64,000 nucleotides of DNA from Paenibacillus sp. OK003. GTDB lineage: Bacteria; Bacillota; Bacilli; Paenibacillales; Paenibacillaceae. Positions 32,901-42,781 of this stretch are shown here, one piece after another. Location of the stretch: NCBI RefSeq assembly GCF_900109515.1, contig NZ_FOBD01000015.1, forward strand, positions 1-64,000. Direction: 5' to 3'. The number at the start of each line of letters is the position of its first letter. Within the stretch, counting starts at the first letter, position 1. Below the pieces are notes generated by a model. The model was not told where the DNA came from. It made no database searches and saw only the letters and a program-made list of their open reading frames with translations. A program made the translations under genes and the position numbers.

Positions 32901-33961
32901 TTACACCCGTAAAAAAGGTTAATCGTTTATTTATGCTTGCACTTGCTCCCTTTGTTGGATTGATGTTATGCATGCTGCTGATTCGTCCTCCGCTTGAACC
33001 CGGAGATTTCATTGATTCCGGTCTGGCTGAAGAGACCATTACACCCCGGACCCAGGCAATTAGCCAGGAGCTTGCAGGGGCAAAAGAAGCTGCTGTTCAG
33101 ACTTCTTCTTCTATTAAAAGAACAACACAGCTGTACAATCAGACAACGAGTACGATGTCGACGCTTGTACAGAAGGCTACGGTTCAAGCCGCTCGCCCGG
33201 AAACGATCTATAATCAACGGATCTCATCCAAGCTGGGCGTTCCGTTTGAACGGATAGACAGTGATCGAATTACAATTGAACTCTATAGGGTCAATCCAGG
33301 CGCCTATAAGGGTTATGCGATGAAAATCAAGCTAAAAGACCCCACGGCCATGAAGATGGCTCTGGACAGCGAGCCAGGCCGATCTGAGACCACCATGCAG
33401 GCGGTCAAGCGCAGCGGTGCCATTGCCGGAATTAATGCCGGAGGATTCGCCGACAGCGGCGGCAAGCGGTATCCACTAAGTACAACCGTTATGGACGGCA
33501 AGTATGTGAATGGTTTTCAGGCCAGCTTTAAGGATCTGTTTTTTGTAGGTCTTGATCATGCCGGTAAGCTGGTAGGCGGTAAATTTTTCGACAAAAGCTC
33601 CCTGGATCGCCTACAACCCCAATTTGGAGCTACATTTGTACCCGTGCTCTTGCAGAATGGACAAAAAACGGTCATTCCGGCCAAATGGAAAGTGTCACCC
33701 AAGCGGGCGCCACGCACCGTAATTGGCAACTACAAGGACGATCAATTGTTGATTATCGTGGTTGACGGGTATAACGAAGCGGGCAGCTCAGGAGCCACCC
33801 TGGAAGAGCTGCAAGGACGTTTGTACAAGCTTGGCGTCGTGGACGCCTATAATCTGGATGGCGGCGGATCGTCCTCACTCGTCGTGAATAACCGGGTTGT
33901 GAATAACCCTTCGGACGGGAGCCTCAGACCGGTACCTACTCACTTTTTATTTTACAAATGA
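32897..33961 (+). CDS. phosphodiester glycosidase (NAGPA-domain) family protein, membrane anchored
   Basis: 354-aa protein: an N-terminal membrane anchor or signal (~10-30), a Ser/Thr/Gln-rich stalk (to ~115), then a NAGPA domain as in human uncovering enzyme and YngK-like bacterial proteins. Signatures are IAGINAGGFADSGG, RTVIGNYKDDQLLIIVVDGY and YNLDGGGSSSLVVNNRVVN near the end. The domain cleaves GlcNAc-phosphodiester bonds in studied cases, and bacterial forms are thought to act on cell-wall polymers such as teichoic acid; the substrate here is not known. Starts in an ATGA overlap with the coiled-coil gene. Confidence 0.87.
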   Translation: MITPVKKVNRLFMLALAPFVGLMLCMLLIRPPLEPGDFIDSGLAEETITPRTQAISQELAGAKEAAVQTSSSIKRTTQLYNQTTSTMSTLVQKATVQAARPETIYNQRISSKLGVPFERIDSDRITIELYRVNPGAYKGYAMKIKLKDPTAMKMALDSEPGRSETTMQAVKRSGAIAGINAGGFADSGGKRYPLSTTVMDGKYVNGFQASFKDLFFVGLDHAGKLVGGKFFDKSSLDRLQPQFGATFVPVLLQNGQKTVIPAKWKVSPKRAPRTVIGNYKDDQLLIIVVDGYNEAGSSGATLEELQGRLYKLGVVDAYNLDGGGSSSLVVNNRVVNNPSDGSLRPVPTHFLFYK

Positions 33962-34033
33962 TGGAGTGAAGCATTCCTTTTCTTCCTATAATGGTTATAA
34001 TAGAAGTAAAGATTTTGCAGGAGGTGCTATGGT

Positions 34034-34138
34034 ATGTCATTTTCACTGACATTTTGGATTATTGCAATTGTATTGGCTCTCTTCCTTACAGGCATTCTCA
34101 CTTCATCCTACAACAATGACAAAACCAAGGGCCTTTAA
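34034..34138 (+). CDS. small membrane peptide (34 aa)
   Basis: A 34-residue frame with an ideal GGAGG site 9 nt before its ATG and a rho-independent terminator 8 nt after its stop. It begins MSFSLTFWIIAIVLALF, one hydrophobic helix of about 20 residues, and ends in a hydrophilic tail NNDKTKGL. It lies 72 nt after the NAGPA gene and may be its last cistron or a separate unit. No named family recognised; single-helix peptides of this kind are often regulators of membrane proteins or sporulation or toxin components. Confidence 0.65.
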   Translation: MSFSLTFWIIAIVLALFLTGILTSSYNNDKTKGL

Positions 34139-34146
34139 GGGCCAAG

Positions 34147-34169
34147 CCTCTCCTGGTGAGAGGTTTTTT
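34147..34169 (+). terminator. terminator after the small membrane peptide
   Basis: CCTCTC-CTGGT-GAGAGG followed by TTTTTT. Confidence 0.85.
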
Positions 34170-34201
34170 CATTTTATAGTGGGTCAAATAAACAAGCTAA
34201 A

Positions 34202-34253
34202 CAAGAGACAAGGCTTAAAAGAATGCTTCAATTCTTCTAAGCCTTGTCTCTTG
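34202..34253 (-). terminator. long hairpin terminator of the LacI gene
   Basis: On the - strand a stem of about 23 bp with a single G-U pair (16 bp perfect at 34202-34217/34238-34253 plus an inner AGAAT/ATTCT part) closes a 6-nt loop and is followed by a T-rich tract. This is one of the strongest stems in the window. Confidence 0.7.
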
Positions 34254-34306
34254 CTGTAAAGTCGTCAATTGACACAACATCCATGGATGAAGAAGGGGCA
34301 GTGTCG

Positions 34307-35323
34307 TCAATAGCTAACCGCCTTTTCACCCTGGGTTTGCGCCATATATTCTGACTGAACCTGGCTGTTTACCGACCCGCCCTCTACCAGCGTCACGTAG
34401 ATGCGTTCATGATCGACAGGCTCTCCGGCAATAATCTTGATTAATTGCTCGGCTGCGAGTGCGCCCCATTTTCGTTTGGAATAATCAATCGTGACCAGTC
34501 TCGGCTGCACATATTTGCTAAGTTCAATATTGTCGAATCCGATAATATCAATCTCCTCACCAATGTTTAACTCGCTATCAGCGAGCCGGTCACACATCCC
34601 AATCGCCATCTCGTCATTAAGACAAAACACCCCAACCGGTTGAGTATATTCCTGAATAATACGTTCAGCTGCCCGTTCTCCGCCACTCTTCTCGAAATCT
34701 CCGGTGATCTCAATCCATTCCACATTCGCTGCCCGCTCCGATACTTGCCTCACGGCCTTTAACCGCTGAGCCGAGTCAAATGAGCCTTCCGGACCTGTCA
34801 CGACATAGATCTTCGTGTGTCCCTGTTCAATTAAATGCTCCATTGCAAGGGTTGCTCCAGCCTTGTTATCCAGCAGAACCTGATTAATATTGGGGTGATC
34901 CAGTTCCCGGTCAAGCACAACAATCTTGTGTCCTCTGTCTGCATATTGCATTAGTTCCTTGCTTGCAAATGTATGATCCAGAATGACAGCACCATCAATC
35001 ATTCGTTCTGGAAGCATTCGATGAGATTGTTTCCCGCTGCACACAATCAGGTCGTACCCTTGCGCGTTGCATACAGACTTCATACCACTAAGCAAGTCTC
35101 CATATACATCCCCGCTAAAATCCGTCAGAAATACACCCAGAATTTTGGACTCTCTCTTCTTCAATGTTCTGGCAGCAGCATTGGGAACATAGTTCAGCTC
35201 TTTGGCGATAGCCAAAATTTTGGAACGGGTCTCATCTGTCACTTTGTTGCTGCCGTTCAGAGCATATGACACGGTAGAGATCGAAACTCCCGCCTGTTTG
35301 GCGATATCCTTGATACTGACCAC
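34307..35323 (-). CDS. LacI-family repressor of the beta-1,2-glucooligosaccharide locus
   Basis: 338-aa LacI/GalR protein: helix-turn-helix IKDIAKQAGVSISTVSYALNG at residues ~4-24, hinge PNAAARTLKKRES, then a ligand-binding domain (GAVILDH, IGFDNIELS). GTG start at 35323 with GGGGAG 8 nt upstream. It is the last gene on the strand of the GH94-GH3-ABC locus, as in Listeria innocua where the LacI gene flanks the phosphorylase. It is the natural candidate to bind the compound operators at 45538-45638. Inducer inferred to be a short beta-1,2-glucan such as sophorose. Confidence 0.88.
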   Translation of the reverse strand: MVSIKDIAKQAGVSISTVSYALNGSNKVTDETRSKILAIAKELNYVPNAAARTLKKRESKILGVFLTDFSGDVYGDLLSGMKSVCNAQGYDLIVCSGKQSHRMLPERMIDGAVILDHTFASKELMQYADRGHKIVVLDRELDHPNINQVLLDNKAGATLAMEHLIEQGHTKIYVVTGPEGSFDSAQRLKAVRQVSERAANVEWIEITGDFEKSGGERAAERIIQEYTQPVGVFCLNDEMAIGMCDRLADSELNIGEEIDIIGFDNIELSKYVQPRLVTIDYSKRKWGALAAEQLIKIIAGEPVDHERIYVTLVEGGSVNSQVQSEYMAQTQGEKAVSY

Positions 35324-35350
35324 ATTCTTCGCTCCCCTGTGATGTTCATC

Positions 35351-35374
35351 AGGCCCTTCGAAATCGAAGGACCT
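35351..35374 (-). promoter_or_regulatory. intercistronic hairpin between GH94 and lacI genes
   Basis: AGGTCCTTCGA/TCGAAGGGCCT forms an 11-bp stem with one G-U pair and a 2-nt loop on the - strand, without a T-run. It may set different transcript levels for the repressor, or act as a stabiliser. Confidence 0.45.
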
Positions 35375-35422
35375 GACATCTTAGATATTTATACTTGATA
35401 AAAAGGACTACCGTTTACACGA

Positions 35423-38400
35423 TTAACTGTAAATCTCAATCACGTTATTCTCGCTCAGGCTCTGTTCAAGAGCCGTGCGTGAAATACGCAGTCCACCAAG
35501 ACGATAAGGTTGTTGCAATCTTGTCGCATGCAGCTCCTTGCCATTCAACACAATACGTTGTACGGCCTCTCCGTTGAGATGATAGACGAAGGTTACTTTT
35601 TTGCCGGCAAATTGGAAATCAAAATGCAAACCATCCAAGCTGACAGGCAGCACAGGGTCCAGAACCAGATCTACTTCCTCCTGACGAATGCCCAAGGCGT
35701 TCGAAATGAGCTGATTCATGTAGATTCCCGGTCCACTGGAGTAAATTCTCCAGCCGCCCTTCACCTGCACATCTCCGGTGCGAAGCTTATCGAATTGCTC
35801 CTGCGCTGCATAACGGTTGTTGAATTTTCCGTCAGAGCTGCTGAAGTAGGCATTACTTTGACGCAAATCCGCATTAGGAACAGCTTCCTGGATACCCACT
35901 GGATTGATAATGCCGAGGCCATTCCAGACCTCATCCGGGTTGCCCAGCTTCGCCATGGCTTCAATATAACGGATGTGAGCATGAACATATTGCAAGCCCA
36001 CTTCACGTCCAAAGTTGGATGCCTGCTCTGCACGTTTGAAATGAGTGCTGACGCCGCCATCATACTGTGCTGGACGATTCATCAATCGGACACCATCCGG
36101 GCAGTACAGCTTGTCCTTGATCAGTTCATAATGGGATTGCGCTTGCTCAGGCTCCAGCAGCTCGGCAATCATGCTGCGTGTCATTGGCAGCAAACGGTAC
36201 TGAATACCTGTCTCGCTGTCATCCGGATGCAGCATGCGCTTCGTTTGTGCCGGATCTTCCATATATACAAAGCCCGGAATCACATCGGTATCCAACATAT
36301 ACTTGCTGAAGTCCCTTTTCACACCCGCTGCCATATCGCTTAATTCCGAAGAAAGCTCCGGTTTCACAGGCGCAAGCGCTCTGGATAGCTGCTTCAACGT
36401 TTGATAGGTGAGCGCCACAGTCCAGCTGCTGACCATATATTGCTTCAATTGAGCATTGGCAGGCTGTAATGTATCGTCCCAGTCCCCGTCACCATATGAA
36501 GAGAGGAATGTATCATGCAGGAAATGACTGCGAATATACTCCAGTTCTTTCTGGGCATGCTCCAGCACGCTGGCTGTCTGATCAGTAAAGTCAAAACCAT
36601 GTTTTACGGTATAAGGTACTTCCTCATTCAGAATCGAATAATCCTTGGTGGCAATCAGATAATCACTTAGCACTTTGAGAGGCCAAACAATAATGTCACC
36701 ATGGCTTTCTTCCTGCTGAACTTTGAAATAACGATCGAACATAAACCATTGCGGCCAGTTGCCGTCATCCTCATACTGATGCGAATATACCGTCTTCAGA
36801 ATGTCGCGAACCTGCTCATACTTTTGTGTAGCCATAAAGTATTCGACCGGACCCTGGCAGACATCCCGTGTTCCCCAAGCTGCACCGCCATATTGCTCCA
36901 GTCCGTGAGGAACAGAGTAATGCACCAGCATATTGTGGGTGTACCACCATGCAAGAGCATTCACTTTGAACAACTCGTCTGCTCCTTGCTTCTGAGGTTG
37001 GGACAAATGGAACCCATTCATCACTTCTGCATAGAAGGTACGATAAGCTGCCACTTCCTCTTCGAAGCTGCGTGTCGAGGATGCGATCTGTCCTCCTTCC
37101 AACAGCCCTTGAATGGTCAATGTCCATTCAGCGCTGCTGTCCAGTCGTAAAGTCGTCAGTGAGTCGTCGCCTGCGTTTACTCCACTAGCCAGTTCAGTCT
37201 CATCGCCAACCGTCACTCCTGCTCCGCTTACCCGCATGCGGTACTCAAGATTAGGATATACTTCGGCACTGAGGGAGCTGTGATCTGCCTTGAAGCTCAG
37301 TTCATCATTCTGCTCCGAAACATGAACAGGAAGTTCATATTCATTCACATTCATCGTAATCTGATTGGTAATCAGGTATCGATAAGCTATTCCTTTTTCC
37401 GACTTCACATGAAGATGTACTTCAGGCGTATCCAAAGTTGTATAATTCGTGATAATCAGCGTATCCTCAGCTGTTTTGTAATACCAGCGAACATAGTTGA
37501 AGCCCATTTCAAACAGGGAAGGCATCGTGAGTAGGTGGAAAATCCCCTCCATCTCAACGTAGATCCGCTGACCCGATGATTTGGGTATATTAAGTGCACT
37601 ACGTGCGTTGCTCATCATTTTATTGAAGTTCGTATTACCCACAACCACATGGGAATTGAAAATACCATACATATAGGAAGACGTAGTGATTACGTTCTGA
37701 CCCAGCTTCACATTGTTGCCACTCATCAGGATATGTCCATGCGGACGTTCCACACGCATTTCCTTTTCCTTGAGCACAATATGCTCATACGTATCGGTAA
37801 AGAACGCCAGCAATTCACCATCCGCGCGCTCTTCCTGATGTCTCTTCACAGCCGGGAAGCGGGAATTCACTTCTTCTTCGGTCATCGATAAAGTAGGCAA
37901 GGGTTCACCTATTACCGGATGAAGAGACACTTTTGGAAGCACGTTGGATACTGCCTGCACTGCGCTTGAAGACTCTTGACGCTTCGCTTCATACTCGTCC
38001 CAAGCCTGTTGGAGAACATCCTGGTATTCGAGTTCCTTCACCGCTTCAGGATGGTTGGCCTGAAAAAGTCCATAGAACACAAAACGAGCTTCGCCACTCA
38101 ACACCACTTTTTCGGACTGCAGAGCTGTGTACGCAAATTCATACTGGTATACTTCATTCGCAAGTGTTGACTTGCTCAGACGTTCAGGGACATTCGTTTC
38201 CTTGTAACTCAAGCCAAAGAACTGAAATCCATCTGTGGAGTAGCCTGCTGCACGGGTTAATGAACCCTGTTGAAGATAAGGAAAAGCCCCGCCTTGTGGC
38301 TGATTCTGCCGTGAGGCTACGATATATCCCAGCTTCGCATCCTCAAATACGGCATGGTCAATATATTGCGACAAGTAAGCCTCATTGCTGCGTACCGCAC

Positions 38401-38794
38401 CTGGATCGGCATTGCCGACATCCTGGCCATAGACCACGTCGACCTCTTCTCCATTACCATTTACGGTTACATCCCAGAACCATACACCTTGTGTTGTTGG
38501 AGCAAATACAACCTGATAGCCTACGCCCTCAGCAGTACCTGTCCATACCATACGACTGCCTTCGTTGCTCACCTGGCTGTCGGAGTGGATGCCAAGCATT
38601 GGCACAAAACGAATACCGGAATCACTATGAAACCGCAAGTATAGATTGTTCATGGAGCCGTCCACCGGACTAGCCATCCACTGATTAATCATCGTTGTTC
38701 CACTTACAGCCTTGAACAAATCACCGCTTTCCCAGAACGTAAAGCACAGGTCGCCGGATTGTACGTTGATTTGAGATTTATTCATGGTCTTCAT
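35423..38794 (-). CDS. GH94 phosphorylase, probable 1,2-beta-oligoglucan phosphorylase
   Basis: About 1123-aa GH94 enzyme (former GT36). The C-terminal (alpha/alpha)6 barrel shows YGGAAWGTRDVCQGPVEYF, DDGNWPQWFMFDRY, HGDIIVWPLK and SYGDGDWDDTLQP, which includes the GDWDD block carrying the general acid. GH94 members differ in size: cellobiose phosphorylase ~810 aa, cyclic glucan synthases ~2800 aa, and 1,2-beta-oligoglucan phosphorylase ~1090 aa, so length fits the last. It would phosphorolyse sophorooligosaccharides to alpha-glucose-1-phosphate. Gene order with GH3, binding protein and permeases supports this. Start uncertain: ATG at 38794 is 14 nt from AGGAGG, the one at 38806 only 2 nt. 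Confidence 0.87.
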   Translation of the reverse strand: MKTMNKSQINVQSGDLCFTFWESGDLFKAVSGTTMINQWMASPVDGSMNNLYLRFHSDSGIRFVPMLGIHSDSQVSNEGSRMVWTGTAEGVGYQVVFAPTTQGVWFWDVTVNGNGEEVDVVYGQDVGNADPGAVRSNEAYLSQYIDHAVFEDAKLGYIVASRQNQPQGGAFPYLQQGSLTRAAGYSTDGFQFFGLSYKETNVPERLSKSTLANEVYQYEFAYTALQSEKVVLSGEARFVFYGLFQANHPEAVKELEYQDVLQQAWDEYEAKRQESSSAVQAVSNVLPKVSLHPVIGEPLPTLSMTEEEVNSRFPAVKRHQEERADGELLAFFTDTYEHIVLKEKEMRVERPHGHILMSGNNVKLGQNVITTSSYMYGIFNSHVVVGNTNFNKMMSNARSALNIPKSSGQRIYVEMEGIFHLLTMPSLFEMGFNYVRWYYKTAEDTLIITNYTTLDTPEVHLHVKSEKGIAYRYLITNQITMNVNEYELPVHVSEQNDELSFKADHSSLSAEVYPNLEYRMRVSGAGVTVGDETELASGVNAGDDSLTTLRLDSSAEWTLTIQGLLEGGQIASSTRSFEEEVAAYRTFYAEVMNGFHLSQPQKQGADELFKVNALAWWYTHNMLVHYSVPHGLEQYGGAAWGTRDVCQGPVEYFMATQKYEQVRDILKTVYSHQYEDDGNWPQWFMFDRYFKVQQEESHGDIIVWPLKVLSDYLIATKDYSILNEEVPYTVKHGFDFTDQTASVLEHAQKELEYIRSHFLHDTFLSSYGDGDWDDTLQPANAQLKQYMVSSWTVALTYQTLKQLSRALAPVKPELSSELSDMAAGVKRDFSKYMLDTDVIPGFVYMEDPAQTKRMLHPDDSETGIQYRLLPMTRSMIAELLEPEQAQSHYELIKDKLYCPDGVRLMNRPAQYDGGVSTHFKRAEQASNFGREVGLQYVHAHIRYIEAMAKLGNPDEVWNGLGIINPVGIQEAVPNADLRQSNAYFSSSDGKFNNRYAAQEQFDKLRTGDVQVKGGWRIYSSGPGIYMNQLISNALGIRQEEVDLVLDPVLPVSLDGLHFDFQFAGKKVTFVYHLNGEAVQRIVLNGKELHATRLQQPYRLGGLRISRTALEQSLSENNVIEIYS

Positions 38795-38829
38795 ATATCT
38801 ATTCATATCCTCCTATCCACAATATCCCA

Positions 38830-40995
38830 TTACACCAACTTGAACGTACTCTCCAATGTATCGCGGCTATTCGGCCCTACGAAAATGTGGAATGTTCCCT
38901 TATCACTGCGATGACTCAAATCGGAATGATGATAACGAAGCTGTTCTTCATTTAATGTAAATGTAGCCGTACCACTTTCACCCGGTGCGAGTGACAGCTT
39001 GACATAGCCTTTCAGCTCACGCATTGGACGCACAACTTCACCCGTGACATCACGTACGTACAACTGAACCGTCTCTACCCCAGCACGTTCGCCAGCATTG
39101 GTTACAAGCACTTGGATGGTCAGAGGTTGATCAGCAGTCATTTCATTGCTTGATACTTTCAGGTCACCATACTCAAACGAGGTGTATGACAAGCCGTAGC
39201 CAAACGGAAGCAGCGGATCATTCGGACTATCAATATATTTGGAGACATAACGCTCTTCCGTCTTTTGCGGATTGAGTGGACGTCCTGTATTAAAATGATT
39301 GTAATATACCGGTATCTGACCTACAGATTGCGGGAAGGACATCGTCAGACGCGCAGATGGATTCACCACACCTGTCAATACATCGGCAATGGCCGCTCCA
39401 CCCTCACTGCCCGGGAACCACGCTTCAAGCACAGCATCGGATTCTTCAAATACACCATGTAAGTCCAGAGGGCGACCGTTGAAAATAACGCTCGCGATTG
39501 GTTTGCCGGCTGCTTTGAGCTGTTTAACCAATTCCAGTTGAGCTGCTGGCAAACGAATATCCGTACGCGATCCGCCTTCACCACTCATTTCAGAATCTTC
39601 ACCAAGTGCAAGCACGATCAGATCAGCTTTGCTTGCTGCTTCAAGCGCTTCAGCAATCTGTTCAGCGGTGATCGTGTGAGCGTTGCTGCCTTGAGCCATA
39701 TGAACTTTCCCGGCAGCAAGACGTTCCTGCAAAGCCGTTCCGAGTTTAACGGCATCCTCTTTGACACCTTCACAGGACCACCATCCGAGAATGTCTTCAC
39801 TTTGGGCAAAAGGTCCAATTAACGCTACATTGGCTTCTGGCTTCAGCGGAAGCACGTCATTATCATTTTTCAGCAATACTGCCGATTGGGTTGCAAGCTC
39901 GTACGATACCTGACGATGTTCTTTCGAGAACACGATCTCGCGCTCACGCTCCGGATCCGCTGCACGCAGTGGATTATCGAACAATCCCAGCTTTTCTTTC
40001 AGTTGCAGAATACGCAGCACCGCTTCATCAATGAGCGTTTCTTCCACTTCTCCGTTCTTGATCAACTCTGGCAGATGATGAACATAACAAGGTGTCATCA
40101 TCTCGATGTCCACTCCTGCACGAATGGCGCGGTATGCAGCTTCACGATCATCTTCAGCTGCGCCATGAGCAATCATCTCGCGAATGGAAGCCCAATCCGA
40201 GATCAACACACCATCAAAGCCCCACTCGTCACGCAAGATGTCACGCATGAGCTTCTCATTTCCGCTCGCTGGAATACCCTCTACGGTATTGAATGAAGCC
40301 ATAACCATTTCGACGCCTGCATCCAGTGCTGCCTTGTAAGCCGGTAAATAGTACTCACGCAAGCTGCGCTCAGACATATCGACCGTGTTGTAATCACGAC
40401 CACCTTCTGCTGCCCCATAGGCTGCAAAGTGTTTTACACAAGCCGCCAGACGATCCGGCTCATCCTTCAAACTGTCGCCCTGATATCCACGTACAAATGC
40501 CGCAGAGAACAGACTGTTCAAATAAGGATCTTCGCCTGTCGTCTCCATTACTCGACCCCAGCGCGGATCACGAACAAGATCGACCATCGGTGCAAACGTG
40601 ACATGGAGGCCAGATACGGCGGATTCACGTGCTGCAATCTCAGCACTTTTCTCTGCCAGTTCGGTGTCCCATGAACAACCAATGGCAAGCGGGATGGGGA
40701 AAATAGTTTTAAACCCATGCACGACGTCCGCCATGAACAAGAGCGGAATGCCGAGACGGCTTTTTTTCAGGTAAGCTTGCTGTACATCAATAATGGCCTG
40801 TGCACCGGACAATCCCAGAATGGAGCCACTGGCATCCACGGACTGCTCCGTGATTCCCATCTCTTCCATTGGACCTGTGATCTGACCTTCAACACTGGTT
40901 CCTTCATAAAAGTTAGCGGTCAGCTGTAGCAGCTGGGCCGTTTTTTCTTCCAAGGTCATTTGCTTTACAAGGTCTAGCAACTGCTCGTTATTCAT
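38830..40995 (-). CDS. GH3 beta-glucosidase (probably sophorose/beta-1,2-active)
   Basis: 721-aa family 3 glycoside hydrolase with an N-terminal TIM barrel, an alpha/beta sandwich and a C-terminal fibronectin-III-like domain (~620-720). The nucleophile Asp is in GVLISDWAS. Other landmarks are PRWGRVMETTGEDPYL, KHFAAYG and GEDSEMSGEGGSR. There is no signal peptide, so it acts on imported sugars. The ATG at 40995 is 9 nt from GGAGG; the ATG at 41001 is too close. In Listeria innocua the GH3 next to the 1,2-beta-oligoglucan phosphorylase hydrolyses beta-1,2-linked glucose, so the same is inferred here. Confidence 0.9.
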   Translation of the reverse strand: MNNEQLLDLVKQMTLEEKTAQLLQLTANFYEGTSVEGQITGPMEEMGITEQSVDASGSILGLSGAQAIIDVQQAYLKKSRLGIPLLFMADVVHGFKTIFPIPLAIGCSWDTELAEKSAEIAARESAVSGLHVTFAPMVDLVRDPRWGRVMETTGEDPYLNSLFSAAFVRGYQGDSLKDEPDRLAACVKHFAAYGAAEGGRDYNTVDMSERSLREYYLPAYKAALDAGVEMVMASFNTVEGIPASGNEKLMRDILRDEWGFDGVLISDWASIREMIAHGAAEDDREAAYRAIRAGVDIEMMTPCYVHHLPELIKNGEVEETLIDEAVLRILQLKEKLGLFDNPLRAADPEREREIVFSKEHRQVSYELATQSAVLLKNDNDVLPLKPEANVALIGPFAQSEDILGWWSCEGVKEDAVKLGTALQERLAAGKVHMAQGSNAHTITAEQIAEALEAASKADLIVLALGEDSEMSGEGGSRTDIRLPAAQLELVKQLKAAGKPIASVIFNGRPLDLHGVFEESDAVLEAWFPGSEGGAAIADVLTGVVNPSARLTMSFPQSVGQIPVYYNHFNTGRPLNPQKTEERYVSKYIDSPNDPLLPFGYGLSYTSFEYGDLKVSSNEMTADQPLTIQVLVTNAGERAGVETVQLYVRDVTGEVVRPMRELKGYVKLSLAPGESGTATFTLNEEQLRYHHSDLSHRSDKGTFHIFVGPNSRDTLESTFKLV

Positions 40996-41030
40996 AGACA
41001 TTATCCTCCACTACATGTTGTTGAACTAAA

Positions 41031-41070
41031 GAACCCGGCTGCGTTCGGGGAGAGACCGCGCACCGGGTTC
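41031..41070 (-). promoter_or_regulatory. intercistronic hairpin after the solute-binding protein gene
   Basis: GAACCCGG/CCGGGTTC with an inner TGCG/CGCA and one bulge, no long T-run. Hairpins at this place in ABC operons commonly protect the binding-protein message and give it excess over other cistrons. Confidence 0.55.
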
Positions 41071-41129
41071 GATTGGATGGGACCGACAGAACACACCTGT
41101 CATATCCCATCTTGTTAACTACTGAATGA

Positions 41130-42728
41130 TTACTTGAATTCTTTGTTCAGTTCATCCAGATAAGGTTGAACCAGGGACATTTTGCTGTTTACCCATTCTT
41201 TCCAGTTCGCTTCCAGATCTCCACTTTTGAGGATCAAGTTGGCATACTCATTCTGGTAGTCGAATGAAGCCTGACTTTTAGCTTTGGAATCGTACAGGTT
41301 GACATCCCAGTCGTATGTTGCGAGTGATTGACCTTCTGTACCGAGTTTTGCTTTTTCCTCGAACAGCTTCACAGCTCTATCACGATAATCCTTTTTAATT
41401 GCAGGGTTTACAACACTGAAGTCGTCACCCAGAAGATACAGACCTTCGAAACGTGCTGGGTATTTATCTTCCAGAACAGTTCCTTCTGGCAGCAAGCTAA
41501 CGAGTTCGTTGTTTTCGTCATACTTCCAATCTTTTCCTTCAAAGCCCATGTTGATCAGCAATTGTCCTTCTTTGGTAGTTGAGTAGTCGATCAGATCCAT
41601 GATCCGTTCGAATTTCTCGTCACTGATGTTCGGATTGAAGATCAATGCAGACCAGAAGTTGGCTTGCTCCATGTTGCGGTATTTCCCGTCATCGCCCAAT
41701 ACGATTGCTGTGTGTACCAGATCATCACTATCCACACCCAGATTCTTTTTCATATCGGAATCCAGACCTTGTCTGTACGAAGCCAGTCCGCCCAGACTTG
41801 TTACTGCAGCTGTACCTGTTACTTTGAAGTTGTTTTGACCTTCATTGTTTTTCCATGTGTAGAACTCAGGATTGAGCAAGCCATCTTTGTAGGCTTTTTG
41901 CATCAATTTAAGTCCTGTCAGAGTTTCAGGATCTGCTGGTCCCCAGTGGAACTGGCCATCTTCTCCTTTATAGAACGGAGAGTCAGTCATGGCATGCACA
42001 CTGTTCGGCATAATGATATTCGTCATAGCATCTGCCGCATTGTAAGACAGAGGTACAAGTTTGTTGCCCACTTTGCCTGGATCTTTTTCTTTCACAAGCT
42101 CAGCGTATTCATTCAATTCTGATGTTGTATATGCATCTTTCAGTTCGAAACCAACCGCTTCAGCCCAGTCTTTACGAAGCGCAATGACACCAATTTGGTT
42201 CGTCAATGGGTCAGCCGGTTTGTTCTCGAAATAGATTGGTCTTGGCAGGACGTATGTTCCACCTGTCAGTTCTTCCAGCTTGTCTCCAAGACCGGTCAAC
42301 TTGTAGGCTGCTGCCACGTTAGGCCAGCGTTCTTTCCAGTCATCCGGGAATTTGTAGAACAGGCCTTGATCAATACTGTTCATGGCATCGCCATGCACGT
42401 AGTTCCATACGGCTACATCCGGCAAATCGCCAGAGTTGATCCACAGACGAAGCTTCTCGCCCCATGAATCCCAATCAATATAGTTGTAATCCCATGTTAC
42501 ATTGAACTTGTCTGTCCAGAACTTGTGGAAATCATTATCCAGGTTCCCGTTTTTAATTTCTGTCAGGTTAGCAACAGAGATGGTCAGGTTATCTTTGTAA
42601 TTTCCCTCTGCATCTTTTTCGTTACCACCTGAAGCTCCTTGGCTGGAACAAGCGGTCACCATCAGCATAACTACACTAAGCGTGATGGCAAAGAGAGCTC
42701 TTACTGACAACTTTTTGTTCGTTTTCAT
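41130..42728 (-). CDS. oligosaccharide-binding lipoprotein of the beta-1,2-glucan locus
   Basis: 532-aa extracellular solute-binding protein with lipobox LMVTACS at residues ~21-27. The mature part is a cluster-type sugar-binding fold with many aromatic residues (DYNYIDWDSWGEKLRLW, WSALIFNP, YTWKNNEGQN). GGGGGT lies before the ATG. It is located with the two permease genes as in the Listeria locus, where the homologous protein binds sophorooligosaccharides. No ATPase gene is present, so a shared MsmX-type ATPase encoded elsewhere is expected. Confidence 0.9.
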   Translation of the reverse strand: MKTNKKLSVRALFAITLSVVMLMVTACSSQGASGGNEKDAEGNYKDNLTISVANLTEIKNGNLDNDFHKFWTDKFNVTWDYNYIDWDSWGEKLRLWINSGDLPDVAVWNYVHGDAMNSIDQGLFYKFPDDWKERWPNVAAAYKLTGLGDKLEELTGGTYVLPRPIYFENKPADPLTNQIGVIALRKDWAEAVGFELKDAYTTSELNEYAELVKEKDPGKVGNKLVPLSYNAADAMTNIIMPNSVHAMTDSPFYKGEDGQFHWGPADPETLTGLKLMQKAYKDGLLNPEFYTWKNNEGQNNFKVTGTAAVTSLGGLASYRQGLDSDMKKNLGVDSDDLVHTAIVLGDDGKYRNMEQANFWSALIFNPNISDEKFERIMDLIDYSTTKEGQLLINMGFEGKDWKYDENNELVSLLPEGTVLEDKYPARFEGLYLLGDDFSVVNPAIKKDYRDRAVKLFEEKAKLGTEGQSLATYDWDVNLYDSKAKSQASFDYQNEYANLILKSGDLEANWKEWVNSKMSLVQPYLDELNKEFK

Positions 42729-42781
42729 GTTTTACCCCCATGTTTTTAGTAGAATTTTAATGCAAAATCCTATACGTATAA

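Noticed and set aside
35510..36343. 277-codon open frame on the + strand
   Set aside because: Antisense to the GH94 gene, no ribosome site or motif.
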